A stretch of 50,951 nucleotides of DNA, taken from the IMG/VR virus record IMGVR_UViG_3300009183_000122, positions 1 through 50,951 of that record; one strand, written 5' to 3'. The translations under genes were made by a program, and so were the position numbers. The notes below the pieces were generated by a model, which was given only the letters and a program-made list of their open reading frames with translations, had not been told where the DNA came from and ran no database searches. How positions within the stretch are numbered: the stretch's first letter is position 1; each line of letters opens with the position of its first letter. Positions 10,301-20,452 of the stretch are shown piece after piece. This stretch comes from a virus.

Positions 10301-12770
10301 TACTAGTACGGCACCTATTACAAAACCTTTTATAATTACCCAACCTGCAATTTCAAACATTCCGTCATCAATTCCTGGTGATGAAGTTGGGAATCTTCAA
10401 TACCCTACCGATGTGGAGTATTATCAGATGATAACAGGTATGACCGTTTCTGAATTTCTGACAATGTGTGGTACTAACTCAGGTACTTTTCCTACTAGTT
10501 TTTTAAAACATATAATTCATTTTGACTATTGTTGTAATGGTAATTATAAAGATTATACTGCTGGAGAGTGTTTAACTCAAATGACTAACTATACAGATTT
10601 TGAAATTATTATACTTAATAGAGGGGTTGACGTACATACCGCAACACAAAAAATAAAATACGATTTATCAAGAATATTTGGTAAATCTTATGGTAATGTT
10701 ATAACACCTGAGGGAGATTATTTTTTAAATGTTCCTATACGACCATCAGGATTAAAACCATCAAGTCATAACACCACAACAAACTCAGCGACCAATCTTT
10801 ATTCCCCATCATATAACTTTGATATAGGACCTGCGAATGGAGCAAATCCTAACTATACTGCGTTTACTTCAAACTATCCTTATTATTATTTATCTACGGA
10901 TGATCTTAGTGTTGCCGATTACCAACCAGTTAGTGGATGGAAATTTATTGGAGATTCTTTTTTAACTAATACTCCAAGAACGATATTACAATCAAGTTTC
11001 TATACGATACCAAGTTATACACCAAACTACATTGGAGGTGGTACATTTTTAGGGAAACAAAGTAACGCTGGTTACCCTAGTTGTAATAATAATAGTGTAA
11101 ATGCAGAAACTCCTGATAATGGAAAACCAGCTAAGGGTGAACTAGGTGATGTACCATCAAACCAATTATCTGCGTTATATTCACCGGCATATTATAGATA
11201 TACATTACCTGGTGTTAATTTTAACGATAAGACTAAAATGGTTATGAGAAGTGACCGACTACCGACATCCACAAAAACTGAAGATGGTGCAGGATCAAGA
11301 ACAGGTTTCGCGGCACACCAAAATAATAATTTTACATTTTATACTGCCGATGGTAGTGAAGGTCAAGCAGGTACAGGTCTTTCAGTTGAGATAACGGGAG
11401 AACAATATGATAGTCCTACACAAACTTTTGATTGTGAAACTATGGTGTCATTACAATGTTATCAGGGATCTGGTAATAATGTGTCTATTATACCTCCAAA
11501 TCAATGTATTGTTCCGGAAGGTAGAGTTAAAGGTGGTTGTTATTGTCTATTAAATAAAAAATATTTAACTGAATATAGTGAAGATGTTGCATTATTTTTA
11601 GAATGGAAAACAAGATTTACAATTACCTTTGCCGCTTGTCGTGGTATATTTGCGCAAGTATTCCAAAACAATTGGATAAATGGAACATTATATATGTTCT
11701 CATTTAATAAAACCACAACATATGCGGCCTTGTCTACTATACCAACATATAATTTTTGTGATGATGTTATTGTTTTTAATGAATTAACTAATGGTTTCTA
11801 TTATAGATGTTCACCATGGAAACAAAGTACACAACAATTTATTGGTAAAGATAAACCTTTGGTTAATCCAAACTGGCCATCATCAATAGTTACTGGATAT
11901 CCTGGATTAGGTTATAATGAAAAACAAATCCAATTTCCAACAACAATTGCAGATTTAGGGCCTAGAGATGAGTTTATTACTGAGATATGTAATAGTTCAA
12001 ATTTTAATAGTTACATAGTTGATCAAGTTAAATCTACTTCTTATCAAGATACATCAGATATAATCCAAATTGGATTTTTATCTAGATTATTAAATGATAC
12101 ATTTAGACAGTCAATCTTACCTATAACGGTAGGTGGGGGTACTACCGAAGGTAAGGGTATTATTCAATTCTTTAATAGTAATAGAAAGGCGGATAGAATA
12201 GATGGTGATTTTGCTCAAGCTCTATCAATAAACTCTGAATGGAAAATTAACCCATTTATTTTTGAAAATTACCCTAATCCAAACTCTATATATTTTGGTG
12301 ATGATAACTCATCACCACCAAGACCTGTATTTGGAATATTCTTTGAAACCCCAACTGATGAATATAAATATAGAAGAAGGTTTACTCCTGGTGTTGAAAC
12401 ATATAGTCAATCACCATTAATACAAGATTACTATGGTTTTCCAAAGACACAAGATGTTCCTCATTATCAATGGAAGATAGAAACATCACCAAATATATTT
12501 GGGTCTGAAAATAATAATTGGTATACGTATTCACCTTTCTTTCATAAAGGGTATCAAAACTTAGATTTTAATATTGACCCATATTTTCAATCATCAACCA
12601 CAAAATTAGGTATGATTACCAATTTTGATGTTAATGGTAATCCATTACCAACACCACAAGTTGTAAATAAAGTTTTAGTTGGGGCTCCATTCCATTTTTA
12701 TTTTGGTTTAAATAATGGTAAAACCGCTATTAATAAATTTATTAAATTATATGTAACAGACGAAGGATAA
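7326..12770 (+). CDS. Giant baseplate/tail structural protein with internal membrane-spanning region
   Basis: An 1814-residue virion protein placed directly after baseplate wedge genes. About residues 45-180 look like a transthyretin/carboxypeptidase-regulatory-like beta sandwich (VVVGRVLVNGGFGLPNAKVS, then NDSGDYMIFGVPIG). The striking feature is a strongly hydrophobic stretch at about residues 580-690 that could form three to five membrane helices, followed at about 707-716 by a Cys-rich turn (CSSCDCDCG). The rest is Asn/Thr/Gly-rich beta-type sequence typical of tail proteins. No enzymatic motif was recognised. Membrane segments are unusual for an assembled baseplate component and suggest a role in penetrating or lining a channel through the host membrane. 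The structural role is inferred from position; the exact T4 counterpart is unknown. Confidence 0.7.
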   Translation: MPKSYRIRTQVGVDKYINVKLDQDFDFLEILSLKINQSDLYTKVCSDYGVVVGRVLVNGGFGLPNAKVSIFIPLSSEDELNPTISELYPYKTLSDNNELGYRYNLLPHDPSYSIHAATGTFPNREEVLTDQTYIEVYDKYYKYTVKTNDSGDYMIFGVPIGTQTVFMDVDLSDIGCFSLTPQDLINAGQATQTQVNGSTFKSSTNLSELPQIKTVNRNVDISPLWGQEDICQIGITRVDFDLTAEANVTINPTAIFLGSIISTTNEDSLKTTCKPKNNTGNLCELIAGPGQILAIRQTIYPDKNNFPLLEQYKFEQDGKIIDGDGSFLANVPMNLDYIITNEFGEQVISNDPTKGIPTKGRYRFKFKWSNEGGLQNDFQRANFLVPNIKEHGWTNTTDPLDPTSKTPFLIIMPSTFPVNPPQYTGSTTVALDGGLTFDNSVNTKIFTIYIDNGSGPEPYYGDISVIPVNAGDIVLVVSEPLDNTQQQEVNFTFYPKGYFDLLRSYTFSLDWDDYVDPVSAINCEDTFYEMNYNKVYTTAMFLDRYKNGVGRGRHLGIKEIDNRACKSTVNTFPSNDIIKNFDAIFFVFNVFMSILAYPLIVLLFVAHFIAWMWPVLKWLLIILGIYFLYDAISEMIDWINSLIELFAFSPLGGPVINLGLILRIAAKAISFLFRIAFAIAFIAFTIKYLTRIKNFPRIGLPMMSYPECSSCDCDCGPATLDDDIDQNSVNDAIASEQSTNNQQELGQAKGFLAPVNMPSAYEVQHPNAQNNPIEDAMERNDGPFWGGDCLDSATSGCLNCGIPSLSTAAMKQDITPQVAGRGIADYNRIFSGYDILSSTGTVNVDMVFGNEFALYHAPQPFLFAAWDNSGKDPRNWAFPKSATFPQRLNEFNTRDKYFDSYGGANRIKSFVNPSLNGNTFFEDQVIVLLANPGTKDQMQVGKPISFNDPTKSNGNVNITGATLNELGNNSITGTTTTGQTPIFVTYANPSSITSTAPITKPFIITQPAISNIPSSIPGDEVGNLQYPTDVEYYQMITGMTVSEFLTMCGTNSGTFPTSFLKHIIHFDYCCNGNYKDYTAGECLTQMTNYTDFEIIILNRGVDVHTATQKIKYDLSRIFGKSYGNVITPEGDYFLNVPIRPSGLKPSSHNTTTNSATNLYSPSYNFDIGPANGANPNYTAFTSNYPYYYLSTDDLSVADYQPVSGWKFIGDSFLTNTPRTILQSSFYTIPSYTPNYIGGGTFLGKQSNAGYPSCNNNSVNAETPDNGKPAKGELGDVPSNQLSALYSPAYYRYTLPGVNFNDKTKMVMRSDRLPTSTKTEDGAGSRTGFAAHQNNNFTFYTADGSEGQAGTGLSVEITGEQYDSPTQTFDCETMVSLQCYQGSGNNVSIIPPNQCIVPEGRVKGGCYCLLNKKYLTEYSEDVALFLEWKTRFTITFAACRGIFAQVFQNNWINGTLYMFSFNKTTTYAALSTIPTYNFCDDVIVFNELTNGFYYRCSPWKQSTQQFIGKDKPLVNPNWPSSIVTGYPGLGYNEKQIQFPTTIADLGPRDEFITEICNSSNFNSYIVDQVKSTSYQDTSDIIQIGFLSRLLNDTFRQSILPITVGGGTTEGKGIIQFFNSNRKADRIDGDFAQALSINSEWKINPFIFENYPNPNSIYFGDDNSSPPRPVFGIFFETPTDEYKYRRRFTPGVETYSQSPLIQDYYGFPKTQDVPHYQWKIETSPNIFGSENNNWYTYSPFFHKGYQNLDFNIDPYFQSSTTKLGMITNFDVNGNPLPTPQVVNKVLVGAPFHFYFGLNNGKTAINKFIKLYVTDEG

Positions 12771-12771
12771 A

Positions 12772-14505
12772 ATGATAGACAACTCAACAAATATTGTATT
12801 AGGTAGTTTAAGATATAAAGGATCAAGTGATACCAATCTTTTTATTGATCTTCCATTGGAGCAAACTGAAAAAGAAATTGTTGAATTTGATAGAAACGTT
12901 GATTTAAGTTTACAACAGGTTTTTGATGATGAAAGACAATCATCAACAATTTTTAGACCTGTTACCAAATACTCATTTATATTTAAAAATGAATACACTG
13001 GGTCAACAACTTATGTACCATTTAGAAATAATTTGTATTATACAAATGCAATTAATAACGCAATATCTTACGCCACAAATCCTAATACCCCTTGGGAAGG
13101 TTACCCCCAATATTCTGAATTTGATTTTATTAGAGTTGATAATAATGTGGTAGGATATACTCAACCACCAAATAACCACGTAACATTTATAAATAAAAGT
13201 GCCTCAACTTATAATTGGACTCATTATATGAGTTATGCGTATGGTAATGATTATACAAAACAATTATCTGCGATTGATAGTGAAACTACCGCATCTTGGT
13301 TTTGGATGGCGTCAGATGGTATACCATTTGTGATAATATCAGGTAGTGATGACAATGGTAATTATATTATGTTTAAATGTCCTATGAAACATGGGTTACT
13401 AACGGGAGAATTTGTTGAATTACCATTTAATTATAATGGTGAAACTATTTTCCAAGTTAATGGACTTGGTGATGATGGGTTTGGTAGTGAAGAATATATT
13501 TTTAAAATTTATAATGTTGGTTTTACTGGTACAACGTTCCAAAATGGGGTCTCAAGTACATTTAAACGTATAATTAATAAAAGTAATAGTGGGGAAACAA
13601 TGTCAGAATATTATGTTAGGAAACATAAAATTTTAACTAACTCAGAATGTGCTTTATTAATAAAGGCGGGATTTGAACAAAATATATTTGAATCAAAATC
13701 AAAATTTGAAAAAGATGTTATAACACCAAATAATACAAATAGGACTTCAGTTAAAGAAGGTAATCAATCATATACTTTATCGTTTAATTGTGATATTGAT
13801 ATTAATCCATTACGTGATAATCAAAATAGACCCATATCTGAATTGTATTTTACTACAATATGGAAAGGTTATTTTGGATGGACTAAAGGTATGAAACAAG
13901 GGTGGGAATTTAATCAACCATTAGATAATGGTTTACCAAATTCTTGGTGGGATCAAAGTAATTTTCTTTCAAATACAAACATAACAGAAGGTCAATATAA
14001 TTCAAATACATTACCACCTGTTGGCCCGTTTTACTATAATGAAGATTTAGTGACTGGAGACACTATTGATGGGGATTTTTGTGAATGGAATGATTACGAA
14101 CAAACGGAGAGAGTAATTTCAAAGTATAATAATAAGATAATTTTTAATGATTTAAAATTTAATGTTGAAACTGATGCTCAACCATCTAATGAATTTGGGT
14201 ATTATTATTACCCCCATAGTCCAATTGTTATAAGAGAATATTCTGAATATATTGAAGAAGCCGACTCTAATTTAATATTAGATATTCCTGACTATGCATT
14301 TTATTCTAATTTATCAAATAGTTTCAGATGGAGAGATCTATATACTTATGGTTATATAGATACTAATGGTGTTGGTGTTAACTATCCATTTATGAATGGT
14401 AAACATTACCCATATGTTAATACTATTTTTAGATTAACACCAGAAGGAATAGGAGTACAAAACATAAACGTTATTGCAGAACCTATAGTTGATGAGTGTG
14501 AATAA
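12772..14505 (+). CDS. Putative tail/baseplate structural protein
   Basis: A 577-residue protein not matched to a named family. It is rich in Asn, Tyr, Gly and Thr with alternating beta-type hydrophobicity, like its neighbours, and has no signal peptide, membrane helix or catalytic motif. It begins one base after the stop of the giant gene and its end overlaps the start of the next gene, so it belongs to the same transcript and probably the same particle sub-assembly. N-terminal residues 1-60 (LGSLRYKGSSDTNLFIDL) resemble the style of the N-terminus of the next protein, which may indicate a shared docking segment. The structural role is inferred from context. Confidence 0.6.
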   Translation: MIDNSTNIVLGSLRYKGSSDTNLFIDLPLEQTEKEIVEFDRNVDLSLQQVFDDERQSSTIFRPVTKYSFIFKNEYTGSTTYVPFRNNLYYTNAINNAISYATNPNTPWEGYPQYSEFDFIRVDNNVVGYTQPPNNHVTFINKSASTYNWTHYMSYAYGNDYTKQLSAIDSETTASWFWMASDGIPFVIISGSDDNGNYIMFKCPMKHGLLTGEFVELPFNYNGETIFQVNGLGDDGFGSEEYIFKIYNVGFTGTTFQNGVSSTFKRIINKSNSGETMSEYYVRKHKILTNSECALLIKAGFEQNIFESKSKFEKDVITPNNTNRTSVKEGNQSYTLSFNCDIDINPLRDNQNRPISELYFTTIWKGYFGWTKGMKQGWEFNQPLDNGLPNSWWDQSNFLSNTNITEGQYNSNTLPPVGPFYYNEDLVTGDTIDGDFCEWNDYEQTERVISKYNNKIIFNDLKFNVETDAQPSNEFGYYYYPHSPIVIREYSEYIEEADSNLILDIPDYAFYSNLSNSFRWRDLYTYGYIDTNGVGVNYPFMNGKHYPYVNTIFRLTPEGIGVQNINVIAEPIVDECE

Positions 14506-15301
14506 AATTAAAATAATAAGACCAACCACAGATAATTATGTGGATATTCCCATTGAAATGAAATGGGATTTTGCTGGTCATGACGATAGTATTTCGGAAT
14601 ACCAAAAAGATATCGTTAAGGAAATTATTGGATCACCAAATGACTTTGAGGTTAGTCGTTTTTCACATAATTCCAATAGGAATGAAGAAACGGATATTAA
14701 TTATGAATTTTATTTTTATGATAATGTATCACCAATAACCGCAAATACAATTAATCAAACAAATTGGGGTATATCTTATATAAATGAAGGTTTTACAAAC
14801 GATGAGGTATACTACTATACTAAACCTTTTACTAAATCATTCTTTAAGTTGGATTTTTATGATACTACTGATGAAAAAACCCAACAAATTTATTTCACAA
14901 TAATATTACCTGTACAACAAGGTGAATTTATGAGTGTGAATTTAAATGTGTTATTTCCAAATGTAGATATTAGAAAACCTAAATTCAAATTGGATTATAT
15001 TGGAGATAAAGAAGGGTTTTTCATTTATTGGTTAAGGGAAAGAAATTTCTATGATATAAATCAATTTTATATGTCCTCTAAATTTTTTGATGCAAAATTA
15101 GGTGTGTATGTTGTAATGACTAATACACCACAACCATTAATAACCCCAAATAAGTTTAATTTTTTACCCCAAGACTATTTTTATTACAAAGTAAACTTAG
15201 ATTATAATAACAAGACATATGAAGTGTCATCTACCTCAACAACATTAAGAGTTGGTGAGGCATTGACACCAATAAAATGGTATGAATACGTAAACCCATA
15301 A
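14492..15301 (+). CDS. Putative tail/baseplate structural protein
   Basis: A protein of about 269 residues with no recognised family. The in-frame upstream codon at 14489 is TTG, so the ATG at 14492 is the better start. It overlaps the end of the preceding gene by 14 bases. The sequence is beta-rich with many Tyr, Phe and Asn residues and a central segment (TIILPVQQGEFMSVNLNVLF) resembling a carbohydrate-binding or Ig-like strand pattern. The stop codon shares a base with the next ATG (TAATG), indicating translational coupling. Function is inferred only from its place between structural genes. Confidence 0.55.
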   Translation: MSVNKIKIIRPTTDNYVDIPIEMKWDFAGHDDSISEYQKDIVKEIIGSPNDFEVSRFSHNSNRNEETDINYEFYFYDNVSPITANTINQTNWGISYINEGFTNDEVYYYTKPFTKSFFKLDFYDTTDEKTQQIYFTIILPVQQGEFMSVNLNVLFPNVDIRKPKFKLDYIGDKEGFFIYWLRERNFYDINQFYMSSKFFDAKLGVYVVMTNTPQPLITPNKFNFLPQDYFYYKVNLDYNNKTYEVSSTSTTLRVGEALTPIKWYEYVNP

Positions 15302-16479
15302 TGGAAGAACAAAAATATTACTTTAAAATATCTCCCGAAAACATTTACGGAGATCTTAGATTGGTTCAGTACACAGGTGATACCGATATGTATGACATGA
15401 CTGATCCTTGTTGTCCTATATTAACGGGGGAAACAAGTGTAACTGGTCTTGATAATATTGGAGTTTATACCGGTATGACTTATGTGTTGTCGGGTGGTAC
15501 AAACGGTGATTCACTTTTAACGGGATTAACTATATCATTATTATTTACTGAAACCGCAGTTGATATGGGGTATTATTCGGTTTTTGATGGTGCGGTTTTA
15601 CAAAAAGATGTAATTAATAACTTTTTATTTTCGGGAACCACGGGTAGTCCTTATACGTATTCTTTTTATAATACTTCGGACACCGAATTTATAAAATTCT
15701 TATCGTTAGTGACATATGTTGTTGATTGGGGTGACGGATCACCAAAAGTAACACTCACAAATACTTCACCAATTTCACATAATTACCCAACCTCAAATAG
15801 TGAGTATCATATAACTATGACCGCAACATCACCATGGGGTATTTCAAAAATAACTAAAACAATTACTACACCATTTGATGATGTTATAATATCAAACCCT
15901 AATGGTACTGCAACATTTACACCGGCTGGCGGTAATTGGACAGGAACATCATTCAATTATGATTACATTTTTAGTGGGGATTCAAATACAGATATAAATG
16001 ATTTCTTCAGTTACAATTATACAACCATACCATTCTTAATAACGGGATATACGGAATCAACAATAAATGATTTAGCACAATATGGACCAAAGGGTAATCT
16101 TTATGGTGGTAAATTTAAGGTAGGGGTTCAGGTAACGGGAACTACAGGTAGTGTTGGTACTGTATGGGGTCCTGATCCAAATGGATTATATACCGCATAT
16201 ACAATAAATCAAATTGATTATTTTGATTACGAAGATTTTACACTTTTTATGGTGTATTCATCGGGATTTACTCAAAATGATTTAATAATGACTGGTTTAA
16301 CTAAAAACGAAGCATTAATAAATGTTATTGATCAACCTGAGGTTCAAACTAATGTTTTTATTGAAAGAGGTAAAAACTCTGCCTTAGAATATATTGAAAG
16401 GATGGGTGAGGTTGATAATGTTGGGGACTTAGAAAAATATGGGTATGGATTTTTTAATGTCAAAAAAGACCTTAGTTAA
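15301..16479 (+). CDS. Tail structural protein with PKD-like domain
   Basis: A 392-residue structural protein translationally coupled to its upstream neighbour (TAATG). At about residues 135-200 it contains a PKD-like Ig domain: VDWGDGSP is the family hallmark, followed by ISHNYPT and a closing strand. PKD domains in phage and bacterial surface proteins usually act as spacers or bind surface polysaccharides or proteins. The C-terminus (about 330-392) is helical and charged (IERGKNSALEYIERMG), suggesting an attachment segment. A 47-base gap with a promoter-like motif follows. A baseplate-proximal fibre or decoration role is inferred. Confidence 0.6.
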   Translation: MEEQKYYFKISPENIYGDLRLVQYTGDTDMYDMTDPCCPILTGETSVTGLDNIGVYTGMTYVLSGGTNGDSLLTGLTISLLFTETAVDMGYYSVFDGAVLQKDVINNFLFSGTTGSPYTYSFYNTSDTEFIKFLSLVTYVVDWGDGSPKVTLTNTSPISHNYPTSNSEYHITMTATSPWGISKITKTITTPFDDVIISNPNGTATFTPAGGNWTGTSFNYDYIFSGDSNTDINDFFSYNYTTIPFLITGYTESTINDLAQYGPKGNLYGGKFKVGVQVTGTTGSVGTVWGPDPNGLYTAYTINQIDYFDYEDFTLFMVYSSGFTQNDLIMTGLTKNEALINVIDQPEVQTNVFIERGKNSALEYIERMGEVDNVGDLEKYGYGFFNVKKDLS

Positions 16480-16480
16480 G

Positions 16481-16487
16481 TATTTAT
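16481..16487 (+). promoter_or_regulatory. Putative late promoter motif TATTTAT before the GTG-start gene
   Basis: AGTATTTATTAGG lies 39 bases before the GTG at 16527 in the only gap between two structural genes of this stretch. Promoter role is inferred from recurrence. Confidence 0.42.
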
Positions 16488-16526
16488 TAGGTAAGGAAAA
16501 ATAAACTAAATATAAATTAAATTCTT

Positions 16527-17432
16527 GTGGCTACAGGTAATTACGGAACAATAAGAAGTGCGGACGTTAGTCCTGATGACGTAGAGATCATCTTGAATTA
16601 TACTCCATCAAGGGATGAAACAGATAACTTTGTTTTAACTAAATTAGATGCAAAATCTATTTTAAGACCATATTTTCACAATGCAACAACTGGTGGTAAT
16701 TCAGGTGTTGAAATTTTAGGTGGTTTATATAACTTAAAATTACCAGCCGATCAATTTAATAAATTGGGTATATATACATTGTATATTAGACCGGCAGAAA
16801 TTAGAACTAAAATAACAGATTGTGGTGTTCTATCTTCATTACCTAATGTTAAAGGTATTGTGGTTGACTTAAATAATGTTCCATCACAATATAGAAATAA
16901 ATTTGTTAATCAAGGTTTAATTGGTTTTAGGGTTGAATACTTAAATTCTGACGGAACTAAAATTCCTAATTTCTTTAGAATTATAACCTCATCATTTTAT
17001 TGTGAACCTGTTGTGCAAAATTTAACAAATACATCACAAAAGGCTATTAGATATAGATATGTGGAAAGTACATCAAACTTACTTTTCTGCACACTTTCAC
17101 CATCATCTTCTCCAACTAATAAACCAAGTGCAACACCATTTATTGGTCAACCTGATCAGAATATTATTATAACTAATACATTTTTTAATCCTATAACTAC
17201 AGAAGTTGAAATCGTAGAACACGATATATCAACATTGGCAATTGCCCTTTATGGTAATCAAACCAAATCTATTGATGATGGTATTTACACAATCTACGAT
17301 AGTGCTAATAACATTTACAAACAATACAACTTATTTGAAGTACGTGATCAATTTAATGAATTATTATATGAGGTTAGACAAGATAGAAATAACAATATTG
17401 ATTTTAGTAAAAGTTTTAACAACATAGTATAA
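16527..17432 (+). CDS. Putative tail structural protein
   Basis: A 301-residue protein starting with GTG (GTG GCT ACA), since no ATG lies nearby and the sequence is protein-like from this point. It has a compact N-terminal domain (about 1-170) with mixed alpha/beta pattern, a short Ser/Pro-rich linker (SPSSSPTNKPSATP, about 190-205) and a C-terminal domain ending in a segment that resembles a registration motif (LYEVRQDRNNNIDF). No family was recognised. It ends 2 bases before the 1005-residue gene, so the products are probably made and assembled together. Structural role is inferred. Confidence 0.55.
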   Translation: MATGNYGTIRSADVSPDDVEIILNYTPSRDETDNFVLTKLDAKSILRPYFHNATTGGNSGVEILGGLYNLKLPADQFNKLGIYTLYIRPAEIRTKITDCGVLSSLPNVKGIVVDLNNVPSQYRNKFVNQGLIGFRVEYLNSDGTKIPNFFRIITSSFYCEPVVQNLTNTSQKAIRYRYVESTSNLLFCTLSPSSSPTNKPSATPFIGQPDQNIIITNTFFNPITTEVEIVEHDISTLAIALYGNQTKSIDDGIYTIYDSANNIYKQYNLFEVRDQFNELLYEVRQDRNNNIDFSKSFNNIV

Positions 17433-17434
17433 AA

Positions 17435-20400
17435 ATGGCGGTAAAAAAATATACTTGTCCACCACAGTCCCCAAGCGGTCAAGGGACATTTTCTGACAAC
17501 TTAGTTGGTTTACAACTTGTTGATGGTGGTGGTTTTACGCAAGCGAATTTTGAATTTACCACATCAATTACCGAAAAACAAAATAGAAACTTTTCAATAG
17601 GGGCATTTTCAGAACCTATATCTTTAGATACGTTAAATATTGAAAGTGTTACCGAATCAAGAGTAATACAAGCGAATAACTTTAAAGTTTATCCTAATTT
17701 TGATTTATCTCAAGTTACTAACTTTACATTATATGGTTCTTTAGTTAAAAGAATATCTACTTCTATTTTACATATTATTAATTTCTTTCCTGGAGCATTA
17801 GAAATTACATCAGTTTTACCAAATTATACTACAAGTGAAACTGCTACAAACATTCTATATGATGCGGTTGAGGATGAAACAACATTTGATGTCTATATAA
17901 GTTCTTTAAGAAACCCATTTGATATTGATTATAGTTCAAATGCCAATAGAAATTTTGAACTACTTGAAATTGAAGTTTCATCTTTAAGGAATTTTACGGT
18001 AAATTACCCAAAATATTCATTGTTTATAAATGGTAGTGAATATCCTTTTATATTCTTTAGTCCTTCTAATAATACATCCACTACATTAAGTTTTGTTGTT
18101 AAAGGTAACCCATTCTCAGGTAATTCCATATCTTATGATTCGTTAGTTATTAGACCTAATGATATATACGTCAATAAAACATTCAATGAAGCGATGGATG
18201 AGGTTGAACAATTTTTGTTAAACAGGTCTATTACTCCGATATATACATCAACATTTACAGTTCCAAAAGAAAATGAAGATGGAACAATTTATTTAACAAC
18301 CCAAGCAATCACATTTCCTAAAAATGGTCAATGGAATTTAGATATATCATCATTAGCGTTTGATAACTATCTTACTACTTTAAATGAATTTGCCGCTAAT
18401 TTAGATTTATATCGTACTAATTTAATATCCCGTTTTTTAACAACAGGTGCTATTAAAGAATTTGATACTCCTGATCAAAAAATAGAGAAGGTATTACAGA
18501 TATATGGTAGAAGTTTTGATGAAACTAAAAAGTTCATTTCGGCATTATCAAACATGAATAATGTTAATTACAATATTAAAAATGATATACCATCTCAGTT
18601 GTTAAAGAATTTAGCTATGACATTAGGTTGGGATCCAAATATATCACCAATTACAAATGATCAATTATTGGATTCTGTATTTAGCCCTGGAAGTAATAAT
18701 TTTAGTGGTTTGTCGGTTGGTATGACACCTGAGGAACTTAACTACCAATATTATAGAAACTTAATTTTAAATTCGGCATACCTTTTTAAATCTAAAGGTA
18801 CAAGAAAATCTATTGAAATATTATTAAGATTAATTGGAGCTCCAGAAGCTTTAATTGAATTTAATGAATATATCTACATTGCGGATCAAAAAATAAATAT
18901 TGAGGAGTTTAATGGTCAATACGCTCAATTATCAGGGGGAACATATACTCAACAATTACCTGTTTTAGATACAACGGATATATACTCAATCCATGGACAA
19001 CAATTTACAGGATTTACAACAACAAGTATTATAAGTGATGTAAATGTTTACCCTGAAGATTATCCAATAGATGATTTTGGTTACCCAATGATGCCAACAA
19101 CAAGTGATTCTTACTACTTCCAAATTGGAGGTGGTTGGTTTGAATCCACACCACAACATAGGATGCCGGAACAAGTAGATACTACGAATAGTGTATTTAC
19201 AGGTGCTAACCCTAATTACCAAACAACATTATTACCATTTAACTATGGTGAAGAATATCTACAAAGATATAGAACTTTTCCTTATATGAATTTGGGTTAT
19301 AAATTACGTAGAATAGTTGATAATAAGAAAAGTTGGACAGATACTCAAACTGGTTTAAGAACTAATTTTGATGGTAACTTCAACGCATATTATCCTGTTA
19401 ATAGTGATAAATTAGTTATAAATGTTAAGAATGTTGACATATTTATGAATCCGGCTCAAGGTTTGGTTTATGATGTGTGGACTATGTCAAGGCAATATAA
19501 CTACCCAATACCTAATCAAGGGTTAAACTATGTTGAACCAACACGTTGTAATCCAACACCAAATACTCCATACCCACAAAGGGGTGGAATTGATTGGACG
19601 GTAATCAACCCAAAACCAAAAGAAAAAACATTTTTTGAATTTGCACAAACTTTTTGGCATAATACAATTAATGTTAGAAATAGACAATTTATTACCGATG
19701 GTAAGACAGGTGGGTACCCAACCCTTCAATCTATCTATTGGAAATACTTAGAATCAGGTCAGGCAATTAATGTCCCTAACGATAATTTTACATATCAAAC
19801 AATGATTGATTATGTTAATGGTTTGGGTACTTATTGGATAAAATTAATTGAACAAATGGTTCCCGCAACCACAATATGGAATACAGGTACCAAATTAGAA
19901 AACTCAATTTTCCATAGACAAAAGTTTGTGTGGAGAAGACAAATGGGTTGTCAACTTGTACCAGTACCGTGTGATCCTTGTTATGCAATTGGTCAGTTAT
20001 TACCTTATGATTGTCCAATACAATCTGTTGAGTGTCCTATTTATCCTTGGGGGTCTAATCCTAACGTTAATTCATTTGGGGTTGTTTTAGGTGATGTTTT
20101 GACTACATATTTAAATGATAATGGTTATGATTTAAATAATGATTGTTTGGTTAACACATTAACATCTGAATGGTATGTTGATGTTAGATTAAATGGAAAT
20201 CAAATTATAGATTATAAATTCTTTGATGGGTATGGTTATTCTGTTAGTGGAACAAGTTTCCCAACCCAAGTGAATTGGTTAAACGCCCTTTATGACTCAT
20301 TACCACAAATGATTAATGAAGGTTTAACATTTAGTATTAATGAAACGACAAATGTTGTGACAATTATTAATAATAATTGTATTTCACTTAATAACCAAAA

Positions 20401-20452
20401 TAATTTTGAATTAAATGTGGGAATAAATTTTGATATAATATGTAATCAATAA
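17435..20452 (+). CDS. Tail/baseplate protein with GpI-like helical core
   Basis: A 1005-residue structural protein. N-terminal 250 residues are beta-rich. About residues 300-490 are helical and contain YLFKSKGTRKSIEILLRLIG, a pattern seen in phage tail proteins of the P2 GpI type, which sit at the baseplate periphery and hold fibres. The middle is Tyr/Asn/Pro-rich. The C-terminal ~110 residues form a small domain (strand-rich, with conserved Cys near the end) that resembles a domain around residues 600-700 of the next protein. Its stop overlaps the next ATG (TAATG), which fits a fibre-attachment protein followed by its fibre. Assignment to the GpI family is tentative. Confidence 0.6.
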   Translation: MAVKKYTCPPQSPSGQGTFSDNLVGLQLVDGGGFTQANFEFTTSITEKQNRNFSIGAFSEPISLDTLNIESVTESRVIQANNFKVYPNFDLSQVTNFTLYGSLVKRISTSILHIINFFPGALEITSVLPNYTTSETATNILYDAVEDETTFDVYISSLRNPFDIDYSSNANRNFELLEIEVSSLRNFTVNYPKYSLFINGSEYPFIFFSPSNNTSTTLSFVVKGNPFSGNSISYDSLVIRPNDIYVNKTFNEAMDEVEQFLLNRSITPIYTSTFTVPKENEDGTIYLTTQAITFPKNGQWNLDISSLAFDNYLTTLNEFAANLDLYRTNLISRFLTTGAIKEFDTPDQKIEKVLQIYGRSFDETKKFISALSNMNNVNYNIKNDIPSQLLKNLAMTLGWDPNISPITNDQLLDSVFSPGSNNFSGLSVGMTPEELNYQYYRNLILNSAYLFKSKGTRKSIEILLRLIGAPEALIEFNEYIYIADQKINIEEFNGQYAQLSGGTYTQQLPVLDTTDIYSIHGQQFTGFTTTSIISDVNVYPEDYPIDDFGYPMMPTTSDSYYFQIGGGWFESTPQHRMPEQVDTTNSVFTGANPNYQTTLLPFNYGEEYLQRYRTFPYMNLGYKLRRIVDNKKSWTDTQTGLRTNFDGNFNAYYPVNSDKLVINVKNVDIFMNPAQGLVYDVWTMSRQYNYPIPNQGLNYVEPTRCNPTPNTPYPQRGGIDWTVINPKPKEKTFFEFAQTFWHNTINVRNRQFITDGKTGGYPTLQSIYWKYLESGQAINVPNDNFTYQTMIDYVNGLGTYWIKLIEQMVPATTIWNTGTKLENSIFHRQKFVWRRQMGCQLVPVPCDPCYAIGQLLPYDCPIQSVECPIYPWGSNPNVNSFGVVLGDVLTTYLNDNGYDLNNDCLVNTLTSEWYVDVRLNGNQIIDYKFFDGYGYSVSGTSFPTQVNWLNALYDSLPQMINEGLTFSINETTNVVTIINNNCISLNNQNNFELNVGINFDIICNQ